Assembly (NCBI GenBank): GCA_903882965.1
Contig: CAIRZD010000169.1
Location: forward strand, 1-64,000
Reading direction: 5' to 3'
Length of the DNA: 64,000 bases
From: an uncultured Bacteroidota bacterium
GTDB lineage: Bacteria; Bacteroidota; Bacteroidia; Chitinophagales; Chitinophagaceae
Of this stretch, positions 29,443 through 39,936 are shown one piece after another (within the stretch, counting starts at the first letter, position 1; each line of letters starts with the position of its first letter). A program made the translations under genes and the position numbers. A model generated the notes under the pieces. The model was not told the origin of the DNA. It saw only the letters and a program-made list of their open reading frames with translations, and searched no databases.

Positions 29443-30909
29443 ATGAGCCCGGGCATACTGCTGTTTATTATTCTTATTTATTTCTCAGTATTACTGGGTA
29501 TAGCCTTTTATACTTCACGCCATTCAAATAATGAATCATTTTTCATCGGTAACCGCAACAGCAAGTGGTGGTTGGTGGCATTTGGTATGATCGGCACATC
29601 GCTTTCGGGGATGACCTTTATATCGGTACCCGGCAAGGTAGGTACCAGCGGGTTTCAGTATTTTCAGGTAGTTATTGGTTATTGGCTGGGGTATTTTGTA
29701 GTGGCATTTATACTGTTACCACTTTATTACCGGCTTAATTTAACCTCAATATACTCCTACCTCGATAAGCGGCTAGGCATGGTCTCTTATAAAACAGGGG
29801 CTTTATTTTTTACACTGTCGCGCACGCTTGGCGCCACCCTTCGCTTGTATTTAGTGATCAAGGTGCTCGAAAAATTCATATTGCAGGATATGGGCATCCC
29901 GTTCGAATTAACGGCCGTTATTATACTGGCGTTGATTTTACTTTATACGTTCCGTGGCGGGGTAAAAACAATTGTTTGGACAGATACTTTGCAAACCACC
30001 TTTATGTTGCTTGCCTTGGTGATATGTGTGATATACATTATGAATACCCTGCACCTGGACATGAGTAGTACATGGGCAGCTATGCAGCAAAAAGGCTACA
30101 CAAAACTTATAAACACAGATTTCAACAGTCCTGCATTTTTTCTAAAGCAAGTACTTGGTGGCGCATTCATAACCATCGGCATGACAGGGCTTGACCAGGA
30201 AATGATGCAGAAAAATATTAGTGTCAGCAACCTGAAAGATTCCAAAAAGAATATGATCAGCTTTTGTTTCGTGCTGCTGCTGGCCAATTTCATTTTCTTA
30301 TTGCTGGGTGGTTTGCTTTACTTGTATGCTGATGCCAAAGGGATCTCTGCCACAAAAGATGACCTGTTCCCAATGATAGCTGTGAAGAGCGGGCTTCCTT
30401 TTTATATTACGGTATGTTTTATTATCGGGCTTATATCTGCGGTATTTCCAAGTGCCGATGGAGCGCTTACTGCTCTTACCTCTTCGTTTTGTATTGATAT
30501 ACTGGGCATCAGGAGAAAGCAGGCGAGCGAAAAACAACAAAAGCGCATCCGGCTAATTGTGCACAACTCATTTGCACTGGTCTTCCTTGCTTTTATTTTT
30601 ATATTCCGGGAAATTGATAATGGATCCCTTATAGATACCCTGCTTGATGTGGCAGGCTATACTTACGGGCCTTTACTGGCACTCTTTGCCTTTGGGATAT
30701 TCACTAAACGAAAACTTATAAATGAGCTGGTGCCGCTTATTTGTATTGCCGCTCCCGTAGCCTGCTATATACTTAAGCATAATGAAAAGCAATGGCTCGG
30801 AGGTTACACAATAGGCACCGAATTATTGATAATTAACGCTTCCCTTACTTTTTTACTGTTATTTTTATGTTCTAAAAAAGGCGGCCTGGTAGCAGCTGCA
30901 ACCACATGA
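29443..30909 (+). CDS. Sodium:solute symporter family protein
   Basis: Likely start MSPGILLFIILIYFSVLLGIAFYTSRHSNNESFFIGNRNSKWWLVAFGMIGTSLSGMTFISVPG (track start 29407); SSS family signatures. Confidence 0.92.
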   Translation: MSPGILLFIILIYFSVLLGIAFYTSRHSNNESFFIGNRNSKWWLVAFGMIGTSLSGMTFISVPGKVGTSGFQYFQVVIGYWLGYFVVAFILLPLYYRLNLTSIYSYLDKRLGMVSYKTGALFFTLSRTLGATLRLYLVIKVLEKFILQDMGIPFELTAVIILALILLYTFRGGVKTIVWTDTLQTTFMLLALVICVIYIMNTLHLDMSSTWAAMQQKGYTKLINTDFNSPAFFLKQVLGGAFITIGMTGLDQEMMQKNISVSNLKDSKKNMISFCFVLLLANFIFLLLGGLLYLYADAKGISATKDDLFPMIAVKSGLPFYITVCFIIGLISAVFPSADGALTALTSSFCIDILGIRRKQASEKQQKRIRLIVHNSFALVFLAFIFIFREIDNGSLIDTLLDVAGYTYGPLLALFAFGIFTKRKLINELVPLICIAAPVACYILKHNEKQWLGGYTIGTELLIINASLTFLLLFLCSKKGGLVAAATT

Positions 30910-30910
30910 A

Positions 30911-31609
30911 ATGAAAGACCAACTGACAACACTGAAAATGCGTGACTGGACAGAGACCAAGGCTCACTCCAGCTGGCAGATATTTAAGATCATGGCTGAA
31001 TTTGTGCAGGGTTTTGAAACCATGGCAAAAGTAGGCCCATGCATTTCTATATTCGGATCAGCGCGCACAAAGCCCGGGCATAAATATTATGAGCTGGCTG
31101 TGGACATTGCTAAACGTCTTGCAGAAGAGGGTTTTGGTGTTATCACCGGTGGCGGGCCGGGTATTATGGAAGCTGCTAATAAAGGTGCAAACATGGCTTC
31201 AGGCCGCTCAGTGGGGTTGAATATTGAATTGCCTTTTGAGCAATCAAGTAACGCCTATATTGATAGGGACACCTATATGAATTTTGATTACTTTTTTGTC
31301 CGGAAAGTAATGTTTACCAAGTATTCGCAAGGCTTTATTATGATGCCGGGTGGCTGGGGTACAATGGATGAATTTTTTGAAGTAGCCACCCTGATACAAA
31401 CCCGCAAATTCACCCAAACGCCTATGATATGTATTGGTTCCACTTATTGGAATGGGTTATTTAACTGGATGCGGGAGGCCATGTATGTAGGGGAGGGAAA
31501 CATTAGCCCCGGCGATCTCGAAATGATAAAAGTATTTGATACTGCAGAAGAGGTAGTAACCTATATACGTGAATTTTATACCCACAATAAATTGCAACCT
31601 AATTTCTAA
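30911..31609 (+). CDS. LOG/TIGR00730-family Rossmann-fold protein
   Basis: SIFGSARTKPGHKYYELAVDIAKRLAEEGFGVITGGGPGIMEAANKGA; MPGGWGTMDEFFE (PGGxGTxxE). Confidence 0.94.
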   Translation: MKDQLTTLKMRDWTETKAHSSWQIFKIMAEFVQGFETMAKVGPCISIFGSARTKPGHKYYELAVDIAKRLAEEGFGVITGGGPGIMEAANKGANMASGRSVGLNIELPFEQSSNAYIDRDTYMNFDYFFVRKVMFTKYSQGFIMMPGGWGTMDEFFEVATLIQTRKFTQTPMICIGSTYWNGLFNWMREAMYVGEGNISPGDLEMIKVFDTAEEVVTYIREFYTHNKLQPNF

Positions 31610-31623
31610 AAAAGCAGCAAACA

Positions 31624-32268
31624 ATGTTATCAAAAAAGCTTAGTGATTATACGGAAAGGTACACCAGTCCTGAGCTTCCATTACTTGCAGCTTTGAACCG
31701 GGAAACCAATTTGAAAAGAGGCGATGCGGTGATGCTGTCCGGGCATTTACAAGGTCAGTTCCTGCAAATGTTGAGCCACATGATACGCCCGAAGTGCATA
31801 TTGGAAATCGGAACGTTCACAGGCTACTCTGCAATATGCCTTGCACAGGGATTATTGCCCGGCGGTCATTTACATACCATAGAGATAGACGAAGAGCTAA
31901 AGGATATAGCATCCGGGTATATTGAAAAGGCAGGACTGGAAGATAAAATAGTGCAGCATATTGGCAATGCGGTAGAAATCATTTCTGCCCTGGATGAAAC
32001 CTTTGATATGGTATTCATTGATGCCGACAAAAGCAATTACGAACGATATTACGACCTCGTTTTTGACAAAGTTCCGGTAGGTGGGTACATCCTTGCAGAT
32101 AATGTATTGTATGACGGGGAAGTAGTATTGCCGGAAGCAAAGCAATGTAAAAATGCAAGGGCAATAAGCAGTTTCAACAATAAATTAAAGGCCGATAAAA
32201 GAATAGAACACCTGATCGTTCCATTAAGAGACGGGATTATGATAGCCAGGAAGATCAGTGAACGTTGA
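31624..32268 (+). CDS. O-methyltransferase (COMT-like, SAM-dependent)
   Basis: ILEIGTFTGYSAICLAQGL; MVFIDADKSNYERYYDLVFDKVPVGGYILADNVL. Confidence 0.93.
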   Translation: MLSKKLSDYTERYTSPELPLLAALNRETNLKRGDAVMLSGHLQGQFLQMLSHMIRPKCILEIGTFTGYSAICLAQGLLPGGHLHTIEIDEELKDIASGYIEKAGLEDKIVQHIGNAVEIISALDETFDMVFIDADKSNYERYYDLVFDKVPVGGYILADNVLYDGEVVLPEAKQCKNARAISSFNNKLKADKRIEHLIVPLRDGIMIARKISER

Positions 32269-32332
32269 TACCTTAAAAGAGTTTAACGAAGCAATAAGTT
32301 TTGTTGTTGTATTTTTGACTTGATTTTTACGT

Positions 32333-34216
32333 ATGTTATTAAACAGTAAACAAATACAAAGAAAAACATTTTTACTATCATGTATAGCTATGCTGCTGTT
32401 CTTTACAGTAAGGGTGGCTGCACAGGATGATTATAACGCGCGTGCAAAACTGTACATTGAAAAATATTACCAACTGGCTATTATTGAGCAAAGAAACTGT
32501 GGCATACCAGCCTGTATTACTTTGGGTCAGGGTATTTTAGAGACCGAGGCAGGTAACAGTGAATTAATGACAATGGCAAATAATCACTTTGGCATTAAAT
32601 GTAAAAATGGCTGGGATGGCGAAACTTTTTTACATACTGATGATGCTAAAGATGAGTGCTTTAAAAAATATAAATGCGCCGAAGATTCGTACAAGGATCA
32701 TTCTCAGCACCTGAAAATAAACCCGCGATACTCATCTTTATTCACTATTTCTCTTACTGACTATGCAAGCTGGGCGCGCGGGTTGAAAAGATGTGGTTAT
32801 GCTACTGACCCGCAATATGCACCAAGGCTCATTAAAATAATAGAAGACTTCGACTTGCAGCAATATACTTACGCTGCAATGGATAGCACGAAGAACGTGG
32901 CAACCGTTGCAAGTCAACAAACACCTGCTGCTCCCAATCCTACACTTGTAGACGTAATAGAGGATACTACCAAGTGGGTGATAGCGAAAAAAAATGATGC
33001 AACTCAACCATTAAATACGGTTGCTGCTGTTGTTGATACAAACAAAAAGGTGCCAGCAATTCAGGACACTGCTACAGCAAAAACTGCAGAAACAGCCCCC
33101 ATAAAAAATATTGCCGACAGTGCCCGAAATTTTATCCTTCATACCGAGCCGCCCGTATCACCTGTAACACCACCCGCTGATTTTGACAGCACCGAAATAG
33201 TAAAAATAAACGGTCTTAAAGCTTTTTATGCACACAAAGGCGATATGCTGTTGCAATATGCAATGAAGTATAACGTGCGCTATTCAAAACTGTTGGAGAT
33301 AAACGACCTGCAGGATGGCCCGTTGCCTGATAACGCTTACATATACCTCGAGAAAAAACTGAACAGCGGTATTAATTCTCAGCACACAGTTGCCTATGGC
33401 GAAACCTTATGGACGATCTCACAAAAAGAAAGCATACAACTGAAAAAATTAACTACCCTAAACCTGCTTAGTCCTGATGATGTGCCTGCGCCCGGAGCTG
33501 TGCTACAACTACAATTCCCTGCTGCAAAAAAACCTGCTGTAGTCATCACCCCATCAACTGCGCATAAAGACAATGCCATAATAATAATAACCTCTGAAGA
33601 TAAAAAAGCTGCTGCCCAACAGGATAGCGACTACGTTACTTTAAGAAAACCCGTAGAAACAAAACCGGAAATTGATACAGCAGGTTTTATACATAACACA
33701 GATACCACAGTAATTACAGATAATAAAACTGCCCCAAAGAAGCCAACCTTACAAACAGCTAAGACCTCAGGTTTCCCCTCACCAAGACCCACAACACCGG
33801 TTGTTGAAGCACCACCACCCGTAGTTATTGTAACCACCAAAGCACCTGCTGATAAAAATGCGCCGCTGCATTGGGCAGCAAATGACACTACTGCCGCTAT
33901 AAAAAAAGAAGTACCTACTGAAGACCAGGCATACGAAAAGCGCCAGGAGATGGCCAAACTAAAGGCACAACTGGATAAAGTAGTATACGCCGATGACAGC
34001 AAACTGGTAGCTACAATACAAAGCCAGCAGCCGGTACAAAAAATACCCGAAGAGCAACCTGCACTTAAAGGCGCTAAGTATTATACCATAAAAAAAGGCG
34101 ACACTGCTTTCTCCATAGCCAAAAGGAACAACATTACCATAAAGGAGCTATATAAATGGAACGATATCGATGCAAGTGATATAAAGCCCGGTAAAAAGCT
34201 GAAGGTGGCAAATTAG
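32333..34216 (+). CDS. Glucosaminidase domain protein with LysM repeats
   Basis: ACITLGQGILETEAGNSELMTMANNHFGIKCKNGW glucosaminidase; LysM-like HTVAYGETLWTISQKESIQLKKLTTLN and YTIKKGDTAFSIAKRNNITIKELYKWN. Confidence 0.93.
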   Translation: MLLNSKQIQRKTFLLSCIAMLLFFTVRVAAQDDYNARAKLYIEKYYQLAIIEQRNCGIPACITLGQGILETEAGNSELMTMANNHFGIKCKNGWDGETFLHTDDAKDECFKKYKCAEDSYKDHSQHLKINPRYSSLFTISLTDYASWARGLKRCGYATDPQYAPRLIKIIEDFDLQQYTYAAMDSTKNVATVASQQTPAAPNPTLVDVIEDTTKWVIAKKNDATQPLNTVAAVVDTNKKVPAIQDTATAKTAETAPIKNIADSARNFILHTEPPVSPVTPPADFDSTEIVKINGLKAFYAHKGDMLLQYAMKYNVRYSKLLEINDLQDGPLPDNAYIYLEKKLNSGINSQHTVAYGETLWTISQKESIQLKKLTTLNLLSPDDVPAPGAVLQLQFPAAKKPAVVITPSTAHKDNAIIIITSEDKKAAAQQDSDYVTLRKPVETKPEIDTAGFIHNTDTTVITDNKTAPKKPTLQTAKTSGFPSPRPTTPVVEAPPPVVIVTTKAPADKNAPLHWAANDTTAAIKKEVPTEDQAYEKRQEMAKLKAQLDKVVYADDSKLVATIQSQQPVQKIPEEQPALKGAKYYTIKKGDTAFSIAKRNNITIKELYKWNDIDASDIKPGKKLKVAN

Positions 34217-34292
34217 TTTTCCTCCGGTTATCTTTTTGTTACAGTTTTCTCTCCCTTTCTTTTTTGAAATTTTTACGTTTACTTTTGAATTT

Positions 34293-34826
34293 ATGATCCG
34301 GGTTCACGATAAAGTATTCATTCCTTTTATTTCCAAAACGGAGATACAAAAACGCGTACACGAGCTTGCCGAAATGATCAATGCCGAATATGCCGGGAAG
34401 AAGCCCCTCATACTTGGTGTCCTGAATGGTTCATTTATTTTCGCCGCCGATCTTTTTCGTGAGCTTACAATTGATGCCGAAATCTCTTTTATAAAACTGG
34501 CCTCTTACAAAGGTACCTCTTCTACCGGTAATGTGGTAACTGCTATAGGCCTGGAAGAAGACTTGCACGGGCGGCATATAATAATAGTGGAGGACATAAT
34601 AGATACCGGCAAAACAATGAGTGCTTTCCTTCCGGAGATTCATCACCGCCACCCAGAATCCGTAAAAATAGCTGTCTTCCTCACCAAACCTGAAGCATTA
34701 CAATATGATGTAAAGGCCGACTTTACTGCATTCCGGATAGAAGATAAATTTGTAGTAGGCTACGGACTGGATTATGATGGGCTAGGACGGAATTTACCTG
34801 ATTTGTATATCTTGAAGGATCAATAA
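34293..34826 (+). CDS. hpt: Hypoxanthine phosphoribosyltransferase
   Basis: Likely start MIRVHDKVFIPFISKTEIQKR (track start 34236); PRPP loop IIIVEDIIDTGKTMS. Confidence 0.92.
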   Translation: MIRVHDKVFIPFISKTEIQKRVHELAEMINAEYAGKKPLILGVLNGSFIFAADLFRELTIDAEISFIKLASYKGTSSTGNVVTAIGLEEDLHGRHIIIVEDIIDTGKTMSAFLPEIHHRHPESVKIAVFLTKPEALQYDVKADFTAFRIEDKFVVGYGLDYDGLGRNLPDLYILKDQ

Positions 34827-35650
34827 AAAATACTTTCCACCATTTCCCCCTTTATCAATCCCCCTGCTTTTGCTTTTTCAAAAAGTGTGGTGATGGCTAA
34901 TCTACCTGTGTCTCCGAGGTCGGTGGTGTACTTGTTCACATAAAGGTTTATGTGTTTGCGCATTACATCTTCTTCCATTTCCTGTGCGTTTTCAGTTATG
35001 AATGAGGATAGTTCGGGGTAGCGCTTCCACGAGTAAGCAAGGCTTTCCTTTATGATTCTGTCCACAATAGTACAGATCTCTTTATCAAAACTGCGGCGTA
35101 TCACAATGCCACCCAGGGGTATCGCGGCATTCGTTGTTTTCTCCCACCACTCCCCCATATCTATGAGTTTGGTGAGGCCTTTTTGCTGGTAAGTAAACCG
35201 CCCTTCGTGTATAATAAGCCCGGCATCATATTCCCCACTCAGCACTGCTGCTTCTATTTCACTGAACACCACTTCCGTCTTATTTTTCGCCTGCGGGAAT
35301 GCCAGTGTGAACAGCAGGTTGGCAGTAGTTTTAAATCCCGGTATAGCTATTTTGTAAGTATCTATTTTCGAGAGGTCCAGGGGTTGTTTGGATACCAGCA
35401 ATGGCCCTACCCCTTCGCCCAGGGCACTACCGCTATGTAATAGTGCATATTGGTTTACGGTATGGATAAATGTGTTGTAGCTGAGCTTCGTAATATCCAG
35501 TTTGCCTTCCTCCGCCCAGATATTAAGCGTCTCCACATCTTCCATCACATAGTCAAACTTGATGCCCAGGGTATCTATCTTACCATTAACCATCGCATCA
35601 AATATAAAAGTATCATTCGGGCAGGGACTGAAACCAAGCGTTAATTTCAT
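34820..35650 (-). CDS. mqnD: 1,4-dihydroxy-6-naphthoate synthase (futalosine menaquinone pathway)
   Basis: MKLTLGFSPCPNDTFIFDAMVNGKID...VEDVETLNIWAEEGKLDITKLSYNTF; GLIIHEGRFTYQQKGL. Confidence 0.93.
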   Translation of the reverse strand: MKLTLGFSPCPNDTFIFDAMVNGKIDTLGIKFDYVMEDVETLNIWAEEGKLDITKLSYNTFIHTVNQYALLHSGSALGEGVGPLLVSKQPLDLSKIDTYKIAIPGFKTTANLLFTLAFPQAKNKTEVVFSEIEAAVLSGEYDAGLIIHEGRFTYQQKGLTKLIDMGEWWEKTTNAAIPLGGIVIRRSFDKEICTIVDRIIKESLAYSWKRYPELSSFITENAQEMEEDVMRKHINLYVNKYTTDLGDTGRLAITTLFEKAKAGGLIKGEMVESIFY

Positions 35651-35710
35651 GGAGCAAAGTTAGGCAGAAAGAAAGCCCGGTGAGATAAATTTACTCCATA
35701 GCGCTATAAG

Positions 35711-36109
35711 CTACATTGTCTTTTTATTCGCAAAATAGGCGCACAGGCAAAATAGCCCAATGCCCAGCAGCCCACCTATACTATCAGCAACAGCATCCAT
35801 AAGCTCCATACTGCGGCCCAGGAAGGTGAGCAGCCCCTGCATCAGCTCTATGAATGAGCCGAGGGCTACACTGATAAGAAACAAACCAATAAGCGATTTG
35901 AAATTAATTACCGGCCGTGCGCAGAGCCACAGAAAAGCAAAACCACCAAATAAAACGAGGTGTACCCATTTATCTATAAGTGGCACATCCACTTTGGGTA
36001 TTTCTTTAGCAGGCATAAAGCAGCCAATAAAAATAAGCAAGGTCCACAGCATAGCTAAGAACCTTGCTTGTCTTTTATAAGGTGATTGCGGATGAAATAT
36101 CCGTTTCAT
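35711..36109 (-). CDS. VanZ-like family protein
   Basis: PLIDKWVHLVLFGGFAFLWL...GSFIELMQGLLTFLGRSMELMDAVADSIGGLLG. Confidence 0.88.
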   Translation of the reverse strand: MKRIFHPQSPYKRQARFLAMLWTLLIFIGCFMPAKEIPKVDVPLIDKWVHLVLFGGFAFLWLCARPVINFKSLIGLFLISVALGSFIELMQGLLTFLGRSMELMDAVADSIGGLLGIGLFCLCAYFANKKTM

Positions 36110-36111
36110 TA

Positions 36112-36492
36112 TTATTCTCCTATCAATGCCTTGTATGCAGCTGCGTCCAGCAGGTTATCAACCTCTGCAGGATTGTTTATGGTCATCTTCATCATCCAGC
36201 CTTTGCCATACGCGTCATTGTTCACGTTTTCCGGGTTGGCTTCCAGGTCTGCATTTACTTCATTAATCGTGCCGCTCATAGGCAGGTAAAGATCAGATAC
36301 AGTTTTCACAGCTTCTACCGTACCAAAAATTTCGTTTTCTTTAAGCGTCTTCCCAATAGTGTTTATATCTACAAACACTATATCGCCCAGTTCATGTTGT
36401 GCGAAATCAGTAATACCTACTGTAGCGGTAGTACCTTCTATTTTGATCCATTCGTGATCCTTCGTGTAGCGTAAATTGCCTGGAAATTCCAT
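36112..36492 (-). CDS. gcvH: Glycine cleavage system H protein
   Basis: [55 protein letters not shown] lipoyl-Lys site. Confidence 0.97.
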   Translation of the reverse strand: MEFPGNLRYTKDHEWIKIEGTTATVGITDFAQHELGDIVFVDINTIGKTLKENEIFGTVEAVKTVSDLYLPMSGTINEVNADLEANPENVNNDAYGKGWMMKMTINNPAEVDNLLDAAAYKALIGE

Positions 36493-36558
36493 TTTATTAA
36501 AAGTTTGAGCGGTAAAAATAAAAGAAAAAAAGAGATTTTGTAATGATAGGCATCATTT

Positions 36559-37071
36559 TCACTTAAACCAGGAGCTATACATAAGATAATTATTAGCTAT
36601 ACGCTCCACTTCACCCTTTAATAGTTCGGGACTGATGTCTTTCACCTTTTTTGCGGGTACGCCTGCAAAGATGCTGCCTGCAGGTACTTCGGTGCCTTCA
36701 AGCACCACCGCACCTGCGGCTATAATGCTGCCCGTGCCTATGGTTACATTGTCCATTACTATGGCTCCCATGCCTATCAGCACATTATCTGCCACCGTGC
36801 AGCCATGCACCAGTGCATTATGCCCTATAGATACATTATTGCCAATAACTGTTTTTGTCTTTTCGTAGGTACAGTGTATGCAGGCTCCGTCCTGTATGTT
36901 TACCTTATCGCCTATCCGTATACTGTTCACATCACCCCGCACCACTGCGTTGAACCATATGCTGCAGTCATTGCCCATGATCACATCGCCTACTATAGTG
37001 GCATTGGGCGCTATAAAACAATTTTCTGGTATTTGCGGCGAAATTCCTTTTACAGGGAGGATAACTGGCAT
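36559..37071 (-). CDS. Gamma-carbonic anhydrase family protein (left-handed beta helix)
   Basis: NATIVGDVIMGNDCSIWFNAVVRGDVNSIRIGDKVNIQDGACIH hexapeptide repeats. Confidence 0.93.
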   Translation of the reverse strand: MPVILPVKGISPQIPENCFIAPNATIVGDVIMGNDCSIWFNAVVRGDVNSIRIGDKVNIQDGACIHCTYEKTKTVIGNNVSIGHNALVHGCTVADNVLIGMGAIVMDNVTIGTGSIIAAGAVVLEGTEVPAGSIFAGVPAKKVKDISPELLKGEVERIANNYLMYSSWFK

Positions 37072-37082
37072 ATTAACGGGTA

Positions 37083-37799
37083 TTATTTCTTGAACACATT
37101 ATACTTAATGATACAGTACAGTGCCCTGAACGCATCCTTCATACCTATTTTTTTACCTTCTTCATAGGTACGTCCGTAGTACGAGATTCCTACTTCATAT
37201 ATACGTACTTTAGGATAGCGTGATATTTTTGCCGTGACTTCAGGCTCAAAACCAAAACGTTTTTCTTCCAGTTTAATGTTTTGTATTATTTCACGACGAA
37301 AAACCTTGTAACAGGTTTCCATATCAGTCAGGTTCAGGTTGGTAAACATGTTGGATGCCGTAGTCAGCCATCTGTTGCCTATAGAATGCCAGAAAAATAA
37401 AATACGGTGCGGCTCTCCTCCCACAAACCGCGACCCAAACACCACATCGGCAAAATCGTTCAGTATCGGCTTTAAGAGTATATTATATTCCTCGGGGTCA
37501 TATTCCAGGTCGGCATCCTGTATTATTACATAGTCGCCGGTAGCTTTTTTGATACCGGTATGCAACGCGGCACCTTTTCCCTGGTTCACCTCGTGTTTGT
37601 AATACGAGATCGGCAGATCCTGGTTAGCTGCCTGGTAAGCCAGTATGGCTTCTTCGGTATTGTCTTTTGAGCAATCATTAACAATAATGATCTCCTTTTT
37701 CATACCATTGGTCAATACTACTGCCTTTATCTTATTCAGTATCCTATGAATAGTAGGGCCTTCGTTATAAGCAGGTATGACTATTGATAATGTGCTCAT
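37083..37799 (-). CDS. Glycosyltransferase family 2 (dolichyl-phosphate mannosyltransferase-like)
   Basis: [52 protein letters not shown]. Confidence 0.93.
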   Translation of the reverse strand: MSTLSIVIPAYNEGPTIHRILNKIKAVVLTNGMKKEIIIVNDCSKDNTEEAILAYQAANQDLPISYYKHEVNQGKGAALHTGIKKATGDYVIIQDADLEYDPEEYNILLKPILNDFADVVFGSRFVGGEPHRILFFWHSIGNRWLTTASNMFTNLNLTDMETCYKVFRREIIQNIKLEEKRFGFEPEVTAKISRYPKVRIYEVGISYYGRTYEEGKKIGMKDAFRALYCIIKYNVFKK

Positions 37800-37948
37800 T
37801 TTAATAATAAATGGTAATTGGTATGTTTTAAGTATGCGAAAGTAAAAATTTTTGGCTGATAATAAGAGGTCACCACATAAATAAAGGAACTTATCACATT
37901 TATTTGAAATTGGTAATCAGTTTTATTAATTTCGATAAAAAAAATATC

Positions 37949-38428
37949 ATGGAAACTGTAAGCGCAAATAAGCGCATGCTTTTGCAACAATTTCTTTTGT
38001 GGTGGATGATATACTTCATCTTCATGTGCACGTTGATATTCTTAATGTGGTATGCTGGCAGAGAGAAGGAAATTCTTTTAAGAAATTTATTGGTAGGTGT
38101 AGAATGTACTGCGTTGGGGGCAGTAATGGCTGTCAGCCATTACTATGGGCTTTACACAAGATATTTTACCAGAAAAAAATATTTGATATACCTCATTCTA
38201 TCCGTTGGCTTTATTGCGCTATTTATTTTGCTCGATTTTATATTGTTTTATTTTCAAATAGGCAGAACAAAATTTTATAGTGATACCGTTGGTCACTTGC
38301 TATATATTAATTTACAACGTGTGATGTATGCATATACCCCTGTTGTTATCGTTTATATGTTTGTCCGCAATTATCAGATCAGGAAAAAAGAAAGAAAGAA
38401 TAACGCTAAATTTGTACTAGACTTTTAG
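37949..38428 (+). CDS. Four-TM hypothetical protein (DUF4199-like)
   Basis: Likely start [25 protein letters not shown] (track start 37904); the stop TAG lies inside the 32-nt leader repeat at 38421-38452. Confidence 0.55.
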   Translation: METVSANKRMLLQQFLLWWMIYFIFMCTLIFLMWYAGREKEILLRNLLVGVECTALGAVMAVSHYYGLYTRYFTRKKYLIYLILSVGFIALFILLDFILFYFQIGRTKFYSDTVGHLLYINLQRVMYAYTPVVIVYMFVRNYQIRKKERKNNAKFVLDF

Positions 38429-38452
38429 GTTTTGACTTTTCACTTTTCACTT
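38421..38452 (+). repeat. Heptad-based leader repeat, copy B (before thyA)
   Basis: ACTTTTAGGTTTTGACTTTTCACTTTTCACTT; 2 nt before ATG at 38455. Confidence 0.85.
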
Positions 38453-38454
38453 CT

Positions 38455-39249
38455 ATGCAGGCTTATTTAGATCTCGTTCAGCATATAATAGATACAGGCG
38501 TTCAAAAAAGCGACCGTACCGGCACGGGCACCACAAGTTGCTTTGGTTACCAGATGCGGTTCGATCTCCAGAAAGGCTTCCCGATGGTCACCACCAAGAA
38601 GCTGCACCTGAAATCAATTATTTATGAGTTGCTGTGGTTCCTCAGAGGCGATACCAATACCGCCTACCTGCATGAGCATAACGTGAGCATATGGGATGAA
38701 TGGGCAGATAAAAACGGCGACCTTGGCCCTATATATGGCCACCAATGGCGCAGCTGGACAGGCGCCGACGGCAAAACTTACGACCAGATAAAAGATGTAC
38801 TTAATCAAATAAAGACAAATCCCGACAGCCGCCGGATGATCGTTAACGCTTGGAATGTTGCTGACCTGCCTAAAATGGGCCTCAACCCCTGCCATGCATT
38901 ATTCCAGTTTTATGTGGCTGATGGTAAGCTTAGCTGCCAGCTATACCAGCGTAGCGCTGATGTATTTCTTGGCGTACCGTTCAATATTGCTTCCTATGCT
39001 TTGCTCACCATGATGATGGCGCAGGTATGCGGTTTGCAGCCGGGAGAATTCGTGCATACCTTCGGTGATGTGCATCTTTACAGCAATCATATGGAGCAGG
39101 CCAAACTACAGCTCAGCCGCACGCCATATCCATTACCCACCATGAAATTAAACCCCGAAGTAAAAGACCTCTTCGATTTCAAATACGAAGATTTCACACT
39201 CGAAAATTATCAATGCCACCCTGCTATAAAAGCACCGGTAGCAGTTTAA
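38455..39249 (+). CDS. thyA: Thymidylate synthase
   Basis: [47 protein letters not shown] active site; [20 protein letters not shown]. Confidence 0.98.
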   Translation: MQAYLDLVQHIIDTGVQKSDRTGTGTTSCFGYQMRFDLQKGFPMVTTKKLHLKSIIYELLWFLRGDTNTAYLHEHNVSIWDEWADKNGDLGPIYGHQWRSWTGADGKTYDQIKDVLNQIKTNPDSRRMIVNAWNVADLPKMGLNPCHALFQFYVADGKLSCQLYQRSADVFLGVPFNIASYALLTMMMAQVCGLQPGEFVHTFGDVHLYSNHMEQAKLQLSRTPYPLPTMKLNPEVKDLFDFKYEDFTLENYQCHPAIKAPVAV

Positions 39250-39332
39250 TGCAAAAATTAAAAGTGAGCAGCTAAAAGTTGTACTTTGTGTATGAATTAA
39301 GTACGCTTTAAATTTTTAAACTCCGCCCACCC

Positions 39333-39364
39333 ATTTTTTGGTTTTAACTTTTAACCTTTGAATT
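39333..39364 (+). repeat. Heptad-based leader repeat, copy E (before folA)
   Basis: ATTTTTTGGTTTTAACTTTTAACCTTTGAATT; 3 nt before ATG at 39368; most diverged copy. Confidence 0.7.
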
Positions 39365-39367
39365 AAA

Positions 39368-39871
39368 ATGATTCTTTCCTTTATTGTCGCTGTCTCTGAA
39401 AACAATGCCATTGGCAGGCATAATACATTACCATGGCATTTACCCGAAGACCTCAAATTTTTTAAACGTACCACCATGGGTAAGCCCGTTGTCATGGGCC
39501 GTAAAACTTTTGAATCGCTTGGAAGGCAGTTACCCGGCCGGCTAAATATCATACTCTCTCACAACAAGGATACAAAAGTGCCTGAAGGCGTAGTGCTCTG
39601 TGATGATATCAATGCAGCAATAGAACGCCTGCAACAAGAAAATACCGAAGAAGGATTTATAATTGGTGGCGGGAAAGTTTTTGAAACCACCATGTCCCTG
39701 GTCGACCGTATGTATATCACCCGTGTGCATACTACTATCAATGATGCCGATGCTTTTTTCCCGAATATTGACCACACCCATTGGAAACTGGTATGGGAAG
39801 AAAAACACCATGTAGACGATTTCCATCAATTCCCTTTTACTTTCCAGAAGTATGAGCGAATAGAACTATAA
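39368..39871 (+). CDS. folA: Dihydrofolate reductase
   Basis: LSFIVAVSENNAIGRHNTLPWHLPEDLKFFKRTTMGKPVVMGRKTFESLGR. Confidence 0.97.
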   Translation: MILSFIVAVSENNAIGRHNTLPWHLPEDLKFFKRTTMGKPVVMGRKTFESLGRQLPGRLNIILSHNKDTKVPEGVVLCDDINAAIERLQQENTEEGFIIGGGKVFETTMSLVDRMYITRVHTTINDADAFFPNIDHTHWKLVWEEKHHVDDFHQFPFTFQKYERIEL

Positions 39872-39899
39872 GCTGATTTTATTTTTTATTAAGTCGCTC

Positions 39900-39931
39900 A
39901 CTTTTAGGTTTTGACTTTTAACTTTTGACTT
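39900..39931 (+). repeat. Heptad-based leader repeat, copy C
   Basis: ACTTTTAGGTTTTGACTTTTAACTTTTGACTT; 5 nt before GTG at 39937. Confidence 0.85.
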
Positions 39932-39936
39932 AATCA

